Made by a program: the position numbers and the translations under genes | Notes under the pieces: generated by a model | What the model was told of the DNA's origin: nothing | What the model saw: only the letters and a program-made list of their open reading frames with translations | The model's database searches: none | Shown here: one piece after another, positions 47,701-58,418 of the stretch | How positions within the stretch are numbered: position 1 is the first letter of the stretch | How the letters are laid out: each line of letters starts with the position of its first letter | NCBI GenBank assembly: GCA_039809345.1 | Contig: JBDHUW010000001.1 | Location: 62,001 to 126,000, forward strand | Length of the DNA: 64,000 nucleotides | Reading direction: 5' to 3' | DNA from: JBDHUW01 sp039809345 | GTDB taxonomy: Bacteria; Patescibacteriota; Gracilibacteria; Absconditabacterales; Absconditicoccaceae

Positions 47701-48003
47701 CACCTTATATAAGGATGCGCCATCTCTATCAACGATGTTGGTTGTTTGTGCAAACGTCTCCTGGATTTTATCAAACTGAGGAAGTCCCCTTATAATCACA
47801 ACATAAAACCAGAGGAGTCAAACCAAAATCAATACTAAAATAATCACCAGAGCTCATTGCCAAACTCATTTCAATGCAGAAAGATTGATTTTTTTCCGCG
47901 AAAAAAGGTCTCTAATTGCATCCAGAGATATGGCGATTTTTTCTCTTTTTTTGTCCCCCATATATATACGTCACATTGGCCTTCTTCTATAGTGTTTCAT
48001 CAT
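44770..48003 (-). CDS. Class A penicillin-binding protein (PBP1A-like)
   Basis: 1077 residues. A transmembrane helix (ALVIILVLILVGLLWFYVV) precedes a GT51 domain with AAEDKDFWTN and GGGGSTITQQLIKN, whose four glycines are four successive TGA codons (47527-47538). The transpeptidase domain has QPGSSIKPLIY (SxxK), YSRNIPA (SxN) and NKSGTTNL (KSGT). The remaining ~300 C-terminal residues are beta-rich and Cys-poor. It polymerises and cross-links peptidoglycan at the membrane. MM is the start; the second Met is possible. Confidence 0.93.
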
Positions 48004-48073
48004 ACGGCAAATATAGTAAAACAAGTGTTTGTTTTAGTATACGAATCTTAGATAAAAATGCGACAGAAAAACG

Positions 48074-48101
48074 AAAAAAAGAGAGCTACCCCTCTTTTTT
48101 T
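48074..48101. terminator. Hairpin terminator downstream of the LysM-CHAP gene
   Basis: AAAAGAG/CTCTTTT stem with a short loop and a T-run on the plus strand; on the minus strand it follows the LysM-CHAP stop. Confidence 0.6.
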
Positions 48102-48110
48102 CATTAGAAT

Positions 48111-49268
48111 TTAGTAAATATAACCCATTGCTAGATCCTTATCCACAACACGCCTTGTCACAATATTTCTTCACTTATAATTCATATCTGTAAGTATTAT
48201 GTTGTCACCATCAATCTGTTCTACATATCAAACGTGACCATACCCACTCGCACCTCTTCATGGAGCAAATACAGCTATCGCTCAAACTCTTGGAGATTTT
48301 CACACAGCATTTCATGCTTTTTGCGCGTTTGCATACCAAGCCCCAGCATTTCATCTAAATCTTAGGTCTGGATTTCCAAAGATATCGGGTCTTTTGGATG
48401 CAGCATAACTTGTACAGTATCATGCAGCAAATCAGTAATTTCATCTATCCTTTTGGAACCACGTAGCCAATATACTTCCCTTGTCATATCAGATTATACC
48501 ATTTGTTCATCCAGCCGGCCCTCAAGCACTTACAATCTGTGCGGTTGGTTTTTTGGCTGGCTTAGTTTCTTGTTTTGCTGGTTGTACTGGTTTATCTTCT
48601 TTAGCGGGCTTGTTTGTTGGCTTCTGTTCTGTTGGTTTAGGTTGCTCTACAGCAAGAAGCACTGGTTCTGGGTTTGGATCTTCTAGAATTCATTTTTTGA
48701 TTGCATCTTGCTCAGATATCGTCAAGAATAGCTCATCTCACTCTTGCAGGATTGATTTACTATCTGATATATTGTTGAGCGCCTTGATATCATCTTCATT
48801 TAGGTTGTATTGCTTAGCGAACTCCGCTACAGAGGTCCTTGATGTCATAGCCACCACAATACCAGGCAGATCACTTATGGTAAGCTTGTTGATTGCTATT
48901 CAGTCTTTATTGACGATCGTTCCATTTCCGCGAACTTGAGCGTCATTTCATAGAGAATTTATTCTTCTAATATTTGCTATTGTCGTTCAGATGTTTTGTG
49001 CAATTTCTTCAAGTGTATCTCATGGCTTGATCACATATGTTATATTACCTCCTCCTACAGAATCGTCAATGATTACATTGTCCAGCCTAACGGCTACAGA
49101 TTCTTCCTTGTCAGCAAGACTCATATCTACAAAGTTAGCTTTCACAGGGAATGGCTCCAATGCAACTTGGAACTTATCAGCATAAATTATGAGGTAGTTG
49201 AATATAAACAAATTGAAGACCGTAACGATGAACTTTATAATATATTGGTGTCTACGATACTTTGGCAT
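48111..49268 (-). CDS. LysM-CHAP cell-wall hydrolase
   Basis: 385 residues. An N-terminal membrane anchor (KFIVTVFNLFIFNYLIIY) is followed by two LysM-like repeats (TYVIKPGDTLEEIAQNIGTT and SVAEFAKQYNLNEDDIKAL), a Lys/Pro-rich linker, and a CHAP domain: GYCTSYAASKR (catalytic Cys), GASGYGHVGYVEQ (His) and IILTDMNY (Asn/Asp). It should cleave peptidoglycan peptides and is anchored to the wall by LysM. tRNA-Ser starts 22 bases upstream on the same strand, giving a mixed RNA/protein transcript. Confidence 0.9.
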
Positions 49269-49290
49269 GAATACATTAGATTGTAAATGG

Positions 49291-49377
49291 CGGAGAGAGA
49301 GGGATTCGAACCCACGGACCGGTCGCCCGGTCAACTGTTTTCAAGACAGCCGCATTCAACCGCTCTGCCATCTCTCC
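49291..49377 (-). tRNA. tRNA-Ser (anticodon UGA)
   Basis: The minus strand folds with a GGAGAGA/TCTCTCC acceptor, CTTGAAA anticodon loop (anticodon TGA, codon UCA) and a long variable arm (GACCGGGCGACCGGTC). The CCA end is encoded at 49288-49290. Class II tRNA. Confidence 0.95.
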
Positions 49378-49548
49378 ACACATGTGGTTGCAGTATTTGC
49401 TTCCTATTGGTTGAATGTTGCCTGAAGGCAATGTAATAGAATGTACGATTTCGGAATTGATTTTCAAGTGCATTTCTCTATCCTGTATATAATTGTATCA
49501 GCAAGACCTACAATAGCAACTTTACACATTGACATATTTAAACAAAAT
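49378..49548. other. Intergenic region tRNA-Ser / def
   Basis: 171 bases. It contains the inverted repeat TTGCC-TGAA-GGCAA and a TATAAT-like hexamer (plus strand) upstream of def; no gene is supported. Confidence 0.45.
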
Positions 49549-50025
49549 ATGGAAACAACGTATTCCCTGCAGACATGAGCCAGAAATCCAATATTAAGAG
49601 AAAAGGCACACCATATTGACAAAATAACCAGAGACATTAGGGTATTTTGTGCTACACTGTTAGAAAAGATGTATGAATATGAATGAGTATGACTAGCGGC
49701 GCCCCAAATCGGTGTATCAAAAAGAATAATTGCTGTGACTTTTTGGAAAGAAAAAAACAAAAAACAGATCTGCGCATGAGATGCTGTCATGATAAATCCA
49801 ACCATCACACGGAGGTCAGATGAAAAATATGTATTTGAGGAGGCTTGTCTATCTTTGCCCGGGAAGAAGTGAGATGTGCTTAGAGACCGCCACATCAAGG
49901 TACACTACAAAAGTCCAGACGGGAAAGAACATGTGAAAAAACTTTCTGATCTCAGCGCAGTGATTGTGCAACACGAAATAGATCACCTAGACGGTGTCTT
50001 GTTTATTGATAAACTTCTTGATTAG
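49549..50025 (+). CDS. def: Peptide deformylase
   Basis: 158 residues; removes formyl from nascent N-termini. Three family motifs are intact: GVGLAAPQIG, EEACLSLPGKKG and HEIDHLDGVLF (zinc-binding HExxH). In motif 2 the usual Gly of EGCLS is Ala (EEACLS). Three Gly codons of motif 1 and its surroundings are TGA. It converges on a small gene with a 3-base gap. Confidence 0.95.
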
Positions 50026-50028
50026 AAA

Positions 50029-50244
50029 TTATGATGCTGATTGTTCACCACCTTCGCTAGCAGCCGGTCCCCCTTCTGCTCAAGGCGCTCATTGTGCCAA
50101 AGAGTCGATAAAACCACCGATCAAAATAGACAAAACATCTTCATCCTTTTCTACAGTTTGTCCAGTAAGCTCTTTAAAAACCTCTTTTAGTTTTTGAATT
50201 GCATCATACAATTCCTGTGTAACTTCGATCGTTTTCTTTTCCAT
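50029..50244 (-). CDS. Small helical protein with Gly/Ala/Ser-rich tail
   Basis: 71 residues: MEKKTIEVTQELYDAIQKLK, then an acidic central helix (TGQTVEKDEDVLSILIGGFI) and a tail with GAPGAEGGPAASEGGEQSAS. The amphipathic helix might bind nucleic acid or a partner; no family recognised. Two tail glycines are TGA. It ends 3 bases after def's stop (opposite strand). Confidence 0.7.
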
Positions 50245-50377
50245 TTTTCATAAAAAATACAGATAAATCATCACCATAGTACGATTTCTGAAAGAAAAAA
50301 CAAACAGATTTGTAAAAAAACAAATCATTCGTTGCATTTATTCTCTATTTTTATATAGTAATACGCACACATCAAAT

Positions 50378-50451
50378 GGCACTATGCCGGAGTGGTCTAA
50401 CGGCGGGATCTGCAAAGTCTTCGTTCGTGGGTTCGAATCCCACTGGTGCCT
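50378..50451 (+). tRNA. tRNA-Cys (anticodon GCA)
   Basis: GGCACTA/TGGTGCC acceptor, D arm GCCG/CGGC, anticodon loop CTGCAAA (GCA), T arm GTGGGTTCGAATCCCAC. CCA is encoded (50452-50454). A hairpin terminator follows. Confidence 0.94.
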
Positions 50452-50467
50452 CCATAATATATAAATC

Positions 50468-50488
50468 ATACCCTTGTGGTATTTTTTT
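50468..50488 (+). terminator. Terminator after tRNA-Cys
   Basis: ATACC-CTTGT-GGTAT followed by T7. Confidence 0.7.
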
Positions 50489-50614
50489 GTATTTATTTTG
50501 TTGTTTTGTTGTGGCGTCGATCTAAGGTTGTGCCAACAAAAGTGAAATTTTACACTACATGCACATCATAAAAAACCGAACCACTATTCAGAAATCTTTG
50601 CGATATAAAGGAAT

Positions 50615-50944
50615 CTATGTATTGTGTTTATAGTATTCATTAGAATTTACTGATGAGAAAACAACAAATGAGTAATTACCATTGGCTAGCTTCTTTTTCA
50701 TTACAAAATTTTGATCTGTCTCTGTAATATTAAGATCATTTTGTGCATTTTTCAATGCTTCCGATTCAGAAGATCACTGGGCAAAAGTAAATTTATATTG
50801 TTGATTATCAACAAAAAACCTATTAGCTCAATCAGGAAATTCATATCATTTTTTAGACATAGAACCATCTATAAATCTATCTTTTACTTCTTCTCAAGAA
50901 TTGATATTGCTTGAAAGTTTTATTTCTGATTTCAATTTCGTCAT
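50615..50944 (-). CDS. Small hypothetical protein
   Basis: 109 residues, MTKLKSEIKLSSNINSGEEV onward, with no signal or membrane segment. It has a mixed alpha/beta look: RFFVDNQQYKFTFAQG then a helix SSESEALKNAQNDL and strand NYSFVVFSSVN. Four glycines are TGA. No family recognised. The leader DNA is AT-rich and the gene lies in a cluster of unknowns behind tRNA-Cys. Confidence 0.65.
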
Positions 50945-51006
50945 TGTCTTTTATCGAGGCCTGCTTCATTAACTTTCCTTTCCACAATGTTTGAAGCTCT
51001 ATTTAT

Positions 51007-51195
51007 TTACTCGTCGATTTTCTTAGGGAAATATCAATTTATCTCTCCTATATGGTTTTCAATAAGTTTGATAATTTGATCAATGTCTTCATCTGTACAA
51101 TTTCAGAGTTCAACCATAGCTATGACGCCAGTTATTACATCTCGGTGTGGTTCTAATTTTTTTAATAATTCTAAGACATACTGTTTCTTGTTCAT
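51007..51195 (-). CDS. Small hypothetical protein
   Basis: 62 residues, MNKKQYVLELLKKLEPHRDV then VELGNCTDEDIDQIIKLIEN. It is almost entirely helical with Lys/Glu/Asp. The pattern of spaced leucines suggests a helical bundle or a small regulator; no family recognised. Two in-frame TGA codons support the recoded reading. It lies 62 bases upstream of the preceding small gene on the same strand. Confidence 0.6.
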
Positions 51196-51275
51196 ATGCT
51201 AATGAGAGATAAATATTTCTCCTCACAACCATATTACTTTTCAATGTGTAAACAACGCTAGGATTCCTACATATG

Positions 51276-51304
51276 AAAGCAAACCAATACGGGTTTGCTT
51301 TTTT
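51276..51304. terminator. Hairpin terminator
   Basis: AAAGCAAACC-aatac-GGGTTTGCTTTTTT; lies between two minus-strand genes and could stop either direction. Confidence 0.7.
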
Positions 51305-51317
51305 ATTCCTCAAACAA

Positions 51318-52220
51318 CTACGACGCTATACTACCCAATCCTCAAAGAAGCTTGTCTGCATTCATTTTGTCGTTTTTTTCAGATAGAGCCTGGTCTTTTT
51401 TTCTTTTTCACAACTCATATTCTGACAACAACCTCGTTAATCCTTCATGGATTGTCATATATCATCAGTTTTTTATATCGATCAGGTGCTTAATATCCTT
51501 TTGTGATTTCGCCTCTCTCAGTCTCTTAACCAAATGTTCTTTAGTGTTTTTAATATCAACAGCTCTACTTTGCATTCAATTTGCTCAATACACTTCATCA
51601 AGAGGTTTTCTCAACCTGTCAAAATATTTTTTTCTATCTCACGCACTCAATTTACATAGTTGCTTAATAACATCCTCATTCCTTTCTAATATGTCTCTTT
51701 TGGCTTCAATATAATCTCAGTCTTCACTTGATATATTCATAATTCCCATATCTTTTCCTAAATCTAAGCTCTTGGTGCTCCAATTAACATCAGCCTTCAA
51801 ATCATGTAAACCATCATGAGTGAAGGTGTGTTCATCATCCCGATCAATCTTATCGGCGCCGAATTTTGCTATTTTTTCAGTTGCATCAGACAGTGTTTTG
51901 ATTGTGTGCTCAAAGTTCATTTTGCGAAAGTTACGAGCCTTTTTTATAAGTTGTTCCCAAGAACCTTGTCATTTAGACAGTCTTTTCTCAAAATCCAAAT
52001 AGTCTTTTTCAAACACCCCCGCTCACAGGTGTTTGTAATTTGAAAGGTAGCCATCTCTAGATCGCAACAACATTAAGGCTTCTTTTTTAGTCTCATCATA
52101 AAAAGAAGCATACTCCTTTTTTTGCTCCTTAATGGCTGCGATTGTTTGTTCTGCCCCCTTTGGCAAAGGAATACTTTCCCAACGCGCCTCCATAGACTCT
52201 TGGTTTTTTTCTCAACACAT
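51318..52220 (-). CDS. Helical hypothetical protein (300 aa)
   Basis: 300 residues with no signal peptide. It is charged and mostly helical: EARWESIPLPKGAEQTIAAI, KKEYASFYDETKKEALMLLR, then DEHTFTHDGLHDLKADVNW in the middle (His/Asp-rich). The C-terminal half has long helices (NTKEHLVKRLREAKSQKDI). No family recognised. About half of its glycines are TGA. The start MCGEKNQ is chosen for the longest frame; the second Met (residue 10) is an alternative. Confidence 0.7.
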
Positions 52221-52351
52221 TTTGGTTTTATAAAAAACTAAATAACAGATATCAATACTTTAATCTATATTTTAATGGTTTTTTTTAAAATGTCAAAAAT
52301 CCGCGCCCTTTTTGTATTTTAAAAAGCGTGCGTTTCCTTAGACTACCTCCA

Positions 52352-53344
52352 ATGTACAACTTCTACCAATCCACCATCTGGAAAAAGCTCAATCAAGACA
52401 TATATCAAAAGCCAACAGACACTGTTTTGTTGTTCTGAAAAGAGTATCAATGTATCTTGCGACAAAAAAAGATATGGCCGACTAGGCTATGCCGAATACA
52501 GATTTTGGGGGTGAATAACATTTGATTGCGTGATATGGCCACGCGGAAACAGCAACTAGCTCCACTTGTCAAAAAACACAATCCTATCTACATTCAACTT
52601 GGGAGCGTATCTGTTCTTCAAAAAGCGACTGTAGAGCTGCTCCATAGCGAAAACTTCATACAAGATGAGGTCAGAACACGCGAAGAAAACAACAAAAAGA
52701 TATTATCTCTGTGATTCAAAAAAGCGATCAAGGAGAATCTTCCACCCAGCACCTACACGATCGACCTCACTAGATCTCAAGAACTCATATTTGCAGATTT
52801 CAAAAAGAGACACAGAATCATCATCAACAAGGCAATCAAGCACAATATACAAACACGCACTGCTCAACCAACAGAGTGTGAGACTTTCTATGAGCTACTT
52901 ACAAACACCTGACAGGAAAAGTGATTCAGTGTTGTATGAAAAAATGCATTCAAAAAACTGATGGACTTCTTGGATCAGACATGATATTGAAAGCTCTACA
53001 TCGCTACACTTGATGATAAGATCGTTGCATGAGCAATATATCTTATCGACAAAGAAAATGAGATGTGAATCTATCTCTATGGAGGAACAGACAGATCTGT
53101 ACACAACACATGAGCAAGCCAGCTACTGCACAGAAATGTATTTATCAACCTCAAGGAAATGGGCATCAAAACAATTGACCTGCTTTGAGGATGACCTACA
53201 TGATACCCAGACCATCCACTTGCGAAAGTAGGAATGTTCAAAGAGGGGTTCGGTTGAAAAAAAACCGACTATGAGGGGTCATTTGACCTTGTATATAGGC
53301 CAATTCTGTATAAGATCCGAGCTCTTTTACGCAAACATACTTAA
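52352..53344 (+). CDS. FemX/FemAB-like aminoacyltransferase
   Basis: 330 residues with two GNAT-like lobes. The first contains YNFYQSTIWKKLNQDIYQKP; the central part has FIQDEVRTREENNKKIL and STYTIDLTRSQELIFADFKK; the second has KLYIATLDDKIVAGAIYLID, GIYLYGGTDRS and NLKEMGIKTIDLLGGG. Family members transfer Gly (or Ala, Ser) from aminoacyl-tRNA to lipid II to build the interpeptide bridge. The bridge residue in this organism is unknown. It starts the plus-strand operon FemX-tsaC-rsmI-glycosyltransferase; tsaC begins 7 bases after its stop. Confidence 0.82.
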
Positions 53345-53351
53345 CCCCACC

Positions 53352-53927
53352 ATGAAAAAAGTAACCCTTGATCTGGTACTTGAAAATATAGATATTTACA
53401 CAGACCGCATCAAAGATTGAGCTGTTTTTGTCTATCCTACCGACTCTCTCTATGGAATTGGGGCTATGGCTACTAGAAAAAACATAGAAAAAATATCGTC
53501 TTTGAAAAACAGGGGTGAAAATAAAAAAATGAGTATTATCGCTCCATCTTTCGAGCGAATAGAAGAAAGATTTATATTAGAAAATAAGGACTTTCTCTAT
53601 CAACACTTTAAGAAGCTATCTGCTACTACTTTCGTTATTGAACCAAAAGAAAACTACAAAGAACTACTTTTCTATGGAAACAGCAACGACACCACACTCT
53701 GAGTTAGAATCATCAACCATCCACTACAAAAAATTGTCGAGCATCTAAACGAACCAATTATATCAACATCGGCAAATATGGCATGAGAAAAGAATATAGT
53801 CACTATAGATGAAATTGATAAAAAAATAGTGGATGGTGTAGATTTTATTATAGATTGAGGATCAGTAAGATGAAAACCATCCTCACTGCTATTTGACAAA
53901 ACGAGAGAGATCATTACAAGAATATAA
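53352..53927 (+). CDS. tsaC: Threonylcarbamoyl-AMP synthase (TsaC/YrdC/Sua5)
   Basis: 191 residues. The YrdC signature is VYPTDSLYGIGAMA (the usual ypTETvYGlG), with KMSIIAPSFERIEE, and SATTFVIEPKEN further on (active-site Pro/Lys region). ISTSANMAGEKNIV is the conserved Ser/Ala/Asn motif. It makes threonylcarbamoyl-adenylate for t6A. TsaB is at 19.8 kb. The standalone short form lacks the Sua5 C-terminal domain. Confidence 0.92.
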
Positions 53928-53942
53928 TTATTACCATCCATC

Positions 53943-54617
53943 ATGCTCTATTTCATACCAACGCCTATAGGCAACAAAGAAGACATCACACTACGCGGGC
54001 TCAGACTACTAAACGAGCTTACAACTTTTTTTTGTGAGGATACAAGGAGATTCAAAGACCTCTGTAGACTCTACGAGATTGACTACTCCACCAAAAAACT
54101 ATACCCATTCACGAGTTTTACAGACACATCTAAACTCAACCACTATATCAATATCATATCTACTACCGAATGTGGCGTAGTTTCTGAAGCGGGCACACCA
54201 GGACTGTCGGATCCATGAAAATCATTGATCAAATTATGTCGAGAGCATGGGCTCCCGTTTGATGTTTTACCGGGAGCAAATGCTCTTGTGCCTGCCGTAG
54301 TAGGCGCTTATACAAACACAACATCATTTATATACTATGGTTTTCTTCCTCCAAAAAAATGAAGACAAAGCATCCTCAAGGAAATTATGGGACAGGAAAA
54401 ACCAGCAATTCTCTATGAGTCGGTGCATAGGATAGAAAAACTTATTACGGAACTACAAACCCTAGAATTTAATTGAGAAGTGGGGATTCGGAGAGAGTTG
54501 TCTAAAAAATTTGAACAAAAAGTACGGGGCACTATACAAGAAATCAAACAAAAAATCTCCACTTGAGAGATACCAATCAAATGAGAATTTGTAGTGATTT
54601 TAGCGCCTAAAAAATAA
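53943..54617 (+). CDS. rsmI: 16S rRNA 2'-O-ribose C1402 methyltransferase
   Basis: 224 residues. The tetrapyrrole-methylase-like fold is clear: LYFIPTPIGNKEDITLRGLR at the start, CEDTRRFKDL, VSEAGTPGLSDPG (SAM-binding loop; the last Gly is TGA), GANALVPAVVGAY, and FYGFLPPKKG-type and ILYESVHRI motifs. It methylates 16S rRNA with SAM. It ends 3 bases before the glycosyltransferase gene, so they share a transcript. Confidence 0.95.
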
Positions 54618-54620
54618 ACT

Positions 54621-55736
54621 ATGATCACATTCATTTATTTTGGCAGAGTTACACACGAAAAGGGGGTTGATCTTATGATTGAAGCTTTTTCTCAACTCTA
54701 TGATGAATGAATCACCAACCGATCTCTTTCTATATACTGAGACGGTGATCGATGAAACTTTTGTGCATCTCGAGCCAAAAAAATCCCCCACAACGCGCAC
54801 TATTATTGACGAACGTCTCAGAATACAATTCACAATGCCCTTCGTTCTATGCATTACTGCATTATGCCTTCCAGAGTAATCGAAAGCTTTTGAATGAGCG
54901 CCTTAGAATCTCTTTCACATTGAGTGAGCATAATCTGAACTAGAAAATGATGACTCGAGCAGTTTATCATAGATGATTATGATTGTGAAAAGCGCCCACT
55001 CTATGAAATATTGAAAAAAATTATTACAAGTTTTTCTCAAGAAAAACGAAAGAAGGATTCAAAACTTGCTCACGAAATTGCACAAAAATATACGAGAGAA
55101 GCATGGCTAAAAAAAGTCATATCCATGGGAGACATCAAAACAACATTTCTCATATCAGACTATATAGCTAGGGTTTGAGGCATAGAGTCAACACTCTTCA
55201 ACAGCAAGCACATCATAGAAGACCAATGATGACAAGTGTATATGTTTTGATGGAAGCTAAAAAAAACAAAAAGGATCTGACTATGGAGAAAATTATGACT
55301 AATTAGCACCGCATACAACCGATCAAATTACCGAAAGATATCTAGATGACAAAAGAAATACAATCCTTCTCTGATATGGCTTCACTCAGTAAACAGACAC
55401 CTGGGACGACTTCCCATCAGTGCACTAGAAAAAAGGAAGAATTGCAGCATATGGTGTAGCGTCCATGATCTATGAATGTTTCATCCTTATGGTGCATCTA
55501 TAGAAAACATCAATCAGTTACCGGACTTTACTGTCTCATGATTCACTCAAGTATCAAAAAATCCTCTCAAGAAAGTTATGATCTTTTTAAAATTTCTCAA
55601 CATACACTTTCTAAAAAAACAATTAGAAAAAAAAGTGGACCTATGGATTGTGCCTAGCGAATTTATGATAGATACAATACATCATAAGCGATGAATACCA
55701 AAAGAAAAAATAAAAGTTCTTCCTCATTTTATTTAA
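54621..55736 (+). CDS. GT4-type glycosyltransferase with lobes in reversed order
   Basis: 371 residues in one open frame. Residues 1 to about 165 look like the C-terminal, nucleotide-sugar-binding lobe of a GT-B/GT4 enzyme: IYFGRVTHEKGVDLMIEAF, SIYGDGDR, HYYGRTSQNTI, then MPSRVIESFGMSALESLSHG and GTRKGGLEQFI. Residues about 172-371 look like the N-terminal acceptor lobe: ISDYIARVGGIESTLFNSKH, LIWLHSVNRHLG, WCSVHDLGMFHPYG, DLWIVPSEFMIDTI and IKVLPHFI at the very end, where a normal enzyme would go on to FVGRL. The arrangement therefore appears circularly permuted. A fused remnant of two enzymes is the main alternative. No ATG other than the first fits the first lobe. Confidence 0.8.
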
Positions 55737-55751
55737 ACAGATTCACATTGT

Positions 55752-57113
55752 ATGCAATACAAAACCTCTCTCTTTATTTTTCGTCAAGACTTTAGAATTC
55801 ACGACAATAGATGATTTCTCGAAGCAATTAAACTATCTAAAGAAGTTCTCCCCGTATTCATTTTTGATGAAAACATTCTTTCTTGATTTCCCATTGGTTC
55901 TCCAGTGGTTTGATTTATTTATGATGCAGTCATCTCACTAGACAAACAACTACGCCAAAAATGATCCTATCTCCATATATGCTTTTGAAAATCAGAAGAA
56001 ATCATAAAAGAACTTATTGAAACATACCATATAGATGCACTTTTTCACAATGAATCATACGGTTACAATGCTCTCCAAAGAGACATCAAAGTCAAAGATC
56101 TTTGTAAGCATTACAATATTGCTCACCACGCAATACACGACTTTCTCATCGTGCCAATAGAAGCAATCCCTCCGAGGAAGGTATTTACCCCGTTTTATAA
56201 ACTCTGGTCTACACACCTCAATTCAAATCCTCAATATATATATGTCTTGCCGGCCCCTCAAAAAATAACATCTCCTCAGATAGGAATAGGAATAGAAAAA
56301 GAAAATCATCACACCATATACCAAAAGCTTCATTCTCCCAAGAACAAGTTCCGACCTGTAGAATTGTGGAAAAAAAGAATCGAACAGTTTTCATTTGCAA
56401 CATATGACGACACGAGAAATATCCCCTCGGTCGACTGATCATCAAAATTAAGTCCATATATCAGGTTTTGACTTCTTTCACCAAGAGAGGTATATCAAAA
56501 GGCCAAAAGCGTCTGAGCAAATATTTATATCAGCGAGCTTGCATGGCGTGAATTTTGGCAACACATTTTTTATAATTTTCCCTACTCTCGCGACCTAGAA
56601 TTTCAGGAGAAAAGGAGAAATATGCCACGAAAAAACAATCCGAATCACTTCACTGCTTGGCAAAAATGAGTTACTGGTTATCCTCTTGTTGATGCTGGTA
56701 TGAGACAACTTGCAACAGAAAATCGAATGCACAATAGGGTCCGCATGGTTGTAGCTTCATTTCTTACCAAAGACCTACTCATTGATCGGCGTTGGTGAGA
56801 AAAACACTTTGCAAATCTCCTCATTGACTATGATACCAATGTAAACATATGAAATCGACAGTGGTCAGCCAGCGTTGGAGCGGATCCCAAACCGTTGAGA
56901 ATTTTTTCTCCAATGCTGCAATCTGAAAGATTTGATCCTGAATGCACCTATATCAAAAAGCGAATCCCCGAACTCAGGGGCATTGATCCGAAAAAGATAC
57001 ACGATCCACTAAAGTATGATTTAGGCTACGCCAAACCGATCGTCGATCACTATGAACGAAGCAAGCTTGCTAAACAAATATATATGGAAAACTCGTCAAA
57101 AGACATTATTTAG
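55752..57113 (+). CDS. DNA photolyase / cryptochrome family
   Basis: 453 residues. The N-terminal antenna domain begins LFIFRQDFRIHDN. The FAD-binding domain has KLSPYIRFGLLSPREVY, ELAWREFWQH, GVTGYPLVDAGMRQLATE, RMVVASFLTKDLLIDRRWG and SVGADPKPLRIFSPMLQ. It repairs UV-induced pyrimidine dimers with blue light; the cofactor type is not determined. A photolyase suggests the cells are at times exposed to light. It begins 15 bases after the glycosyltransferase stop. Confidence 0.93.
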
Positions 57114-57155
57114 TTTCTATTAAGGTGAATTTATATATAGAGTAAATTCTCTGTC

Positions 57156-58409
57156 ATGACCAATCTCTTGTATCGCCCACAAATGAAAACATCATCACGT
57201 ATTGCTCTGCAGTTTACACTGTGGGTAGCAATAATTTCTGGCATATTGCTTGCGATATTAAACACGGTTTTCATGTATTGATGGGTTCGTAGTGAAAGAC
57301 AAAACGTGACTCAATTCGTAGTTCTCAAAAACATACAGCCACGCAATCCTTATACAGACACACTTCAACGCCAAGAAAGAGTAATGGCATTTCCTGACAT
57401 TGCTTTTAGTCCTCATGATTTTCCATCTTTTTGGGGAATAAAACGTCTCCGTTTGTTTGACTGACGTCGATGGATCGTGGGTAAAAGTGCCAATTATTTT
57501 GTACTATTTGATGTCTCTCAAAATATAAATCGTCAAATCTGACTTCTTTCTATTAGCACAATTTCGTGGTTATCGGTAGTTTTTTGTAGTTTCATATTTT
57601 GACGTTTTTTTGTAGAATACTCACTTCGCGACCTTCGTATCTTATCAAAAAGGGTTGGGAAAAGAGATGTATCAAAAGCCAATTGATGACTAACATTTTC
57701 TCACCTTCCAGAATACGACGAAATAAACAATATTGCAAAATCAATCGAAACGCTTGAATCTCGCATTCAATGATACTATAGCAACCTTCGTCACTTTGTT
57801 TGAAATGTTTCACATGAACTCAAAACACCACTGATGGTGATGAAGTCTGAAATTGACATCACCAAGCGTACACTTGAATATGAATGATTTGTTAAAAAAA
57901 TTGAAGAAAACATACTTTCCATGCAAAACATGATAGATACGCTGTTGATGCTCACGCGTCTTCAATCACAAGAAGCGGTAGAAAAAACAAGTGTTGCTCT
58001 AGAAGAAATCATCAAGGATGGAGTAGACCAGCAGAAAAAAAAGCATTCTTCCAAGCCTATGCAGGTTCACACAAAATGACTAGAGAATATATATATAGAC
58101 TGAAACGAACAACTTATGAAAATCATGCTAAACAACATCATAGACAACGCATGGAAATACTCACCAGAACACACTAGAATCACCATTTCTTACGAGGATG
58201 ATTCTTTGAAAATAGAAAACGCTTGAAGCATTTCCCAAGACATCATAGAGAACATGCGAACTCCATTTTGGCAAGCAGACAAGAACCGCTGAGACGGAGC
58301 ATGAATATGATTGTCGTTGGTAAAAGAGATTGTCCGTCTTCATGGTTGGCATATTGCATATACAAGTGAAAGTGAAAATGTTGTTTGTAAAATTTCATTT
58401 ATATATTAG
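57156..58409 (+). CDS. Sensor histidine kinase
   Basis: 417 residues. Two membrane helices (LQFTLWVAIISGILLAILN, and LLSISTISWLSVVFCSFIFG) flank a small extracytoplasmic domain of about 110 residues. A HAMP-like linker leads to H box NVSHELKTPLMVMKSEID, N box NNIIDNAWKYSPEHT and G box NRGDGAGIGLSLVKEIV (Gly codons partly TGA). It signals to the regulator encoded 9 bases downstream. The ligand is unknown. Confidence 0.95.
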
Positions 58410-58418
58410 TATTCAAAA

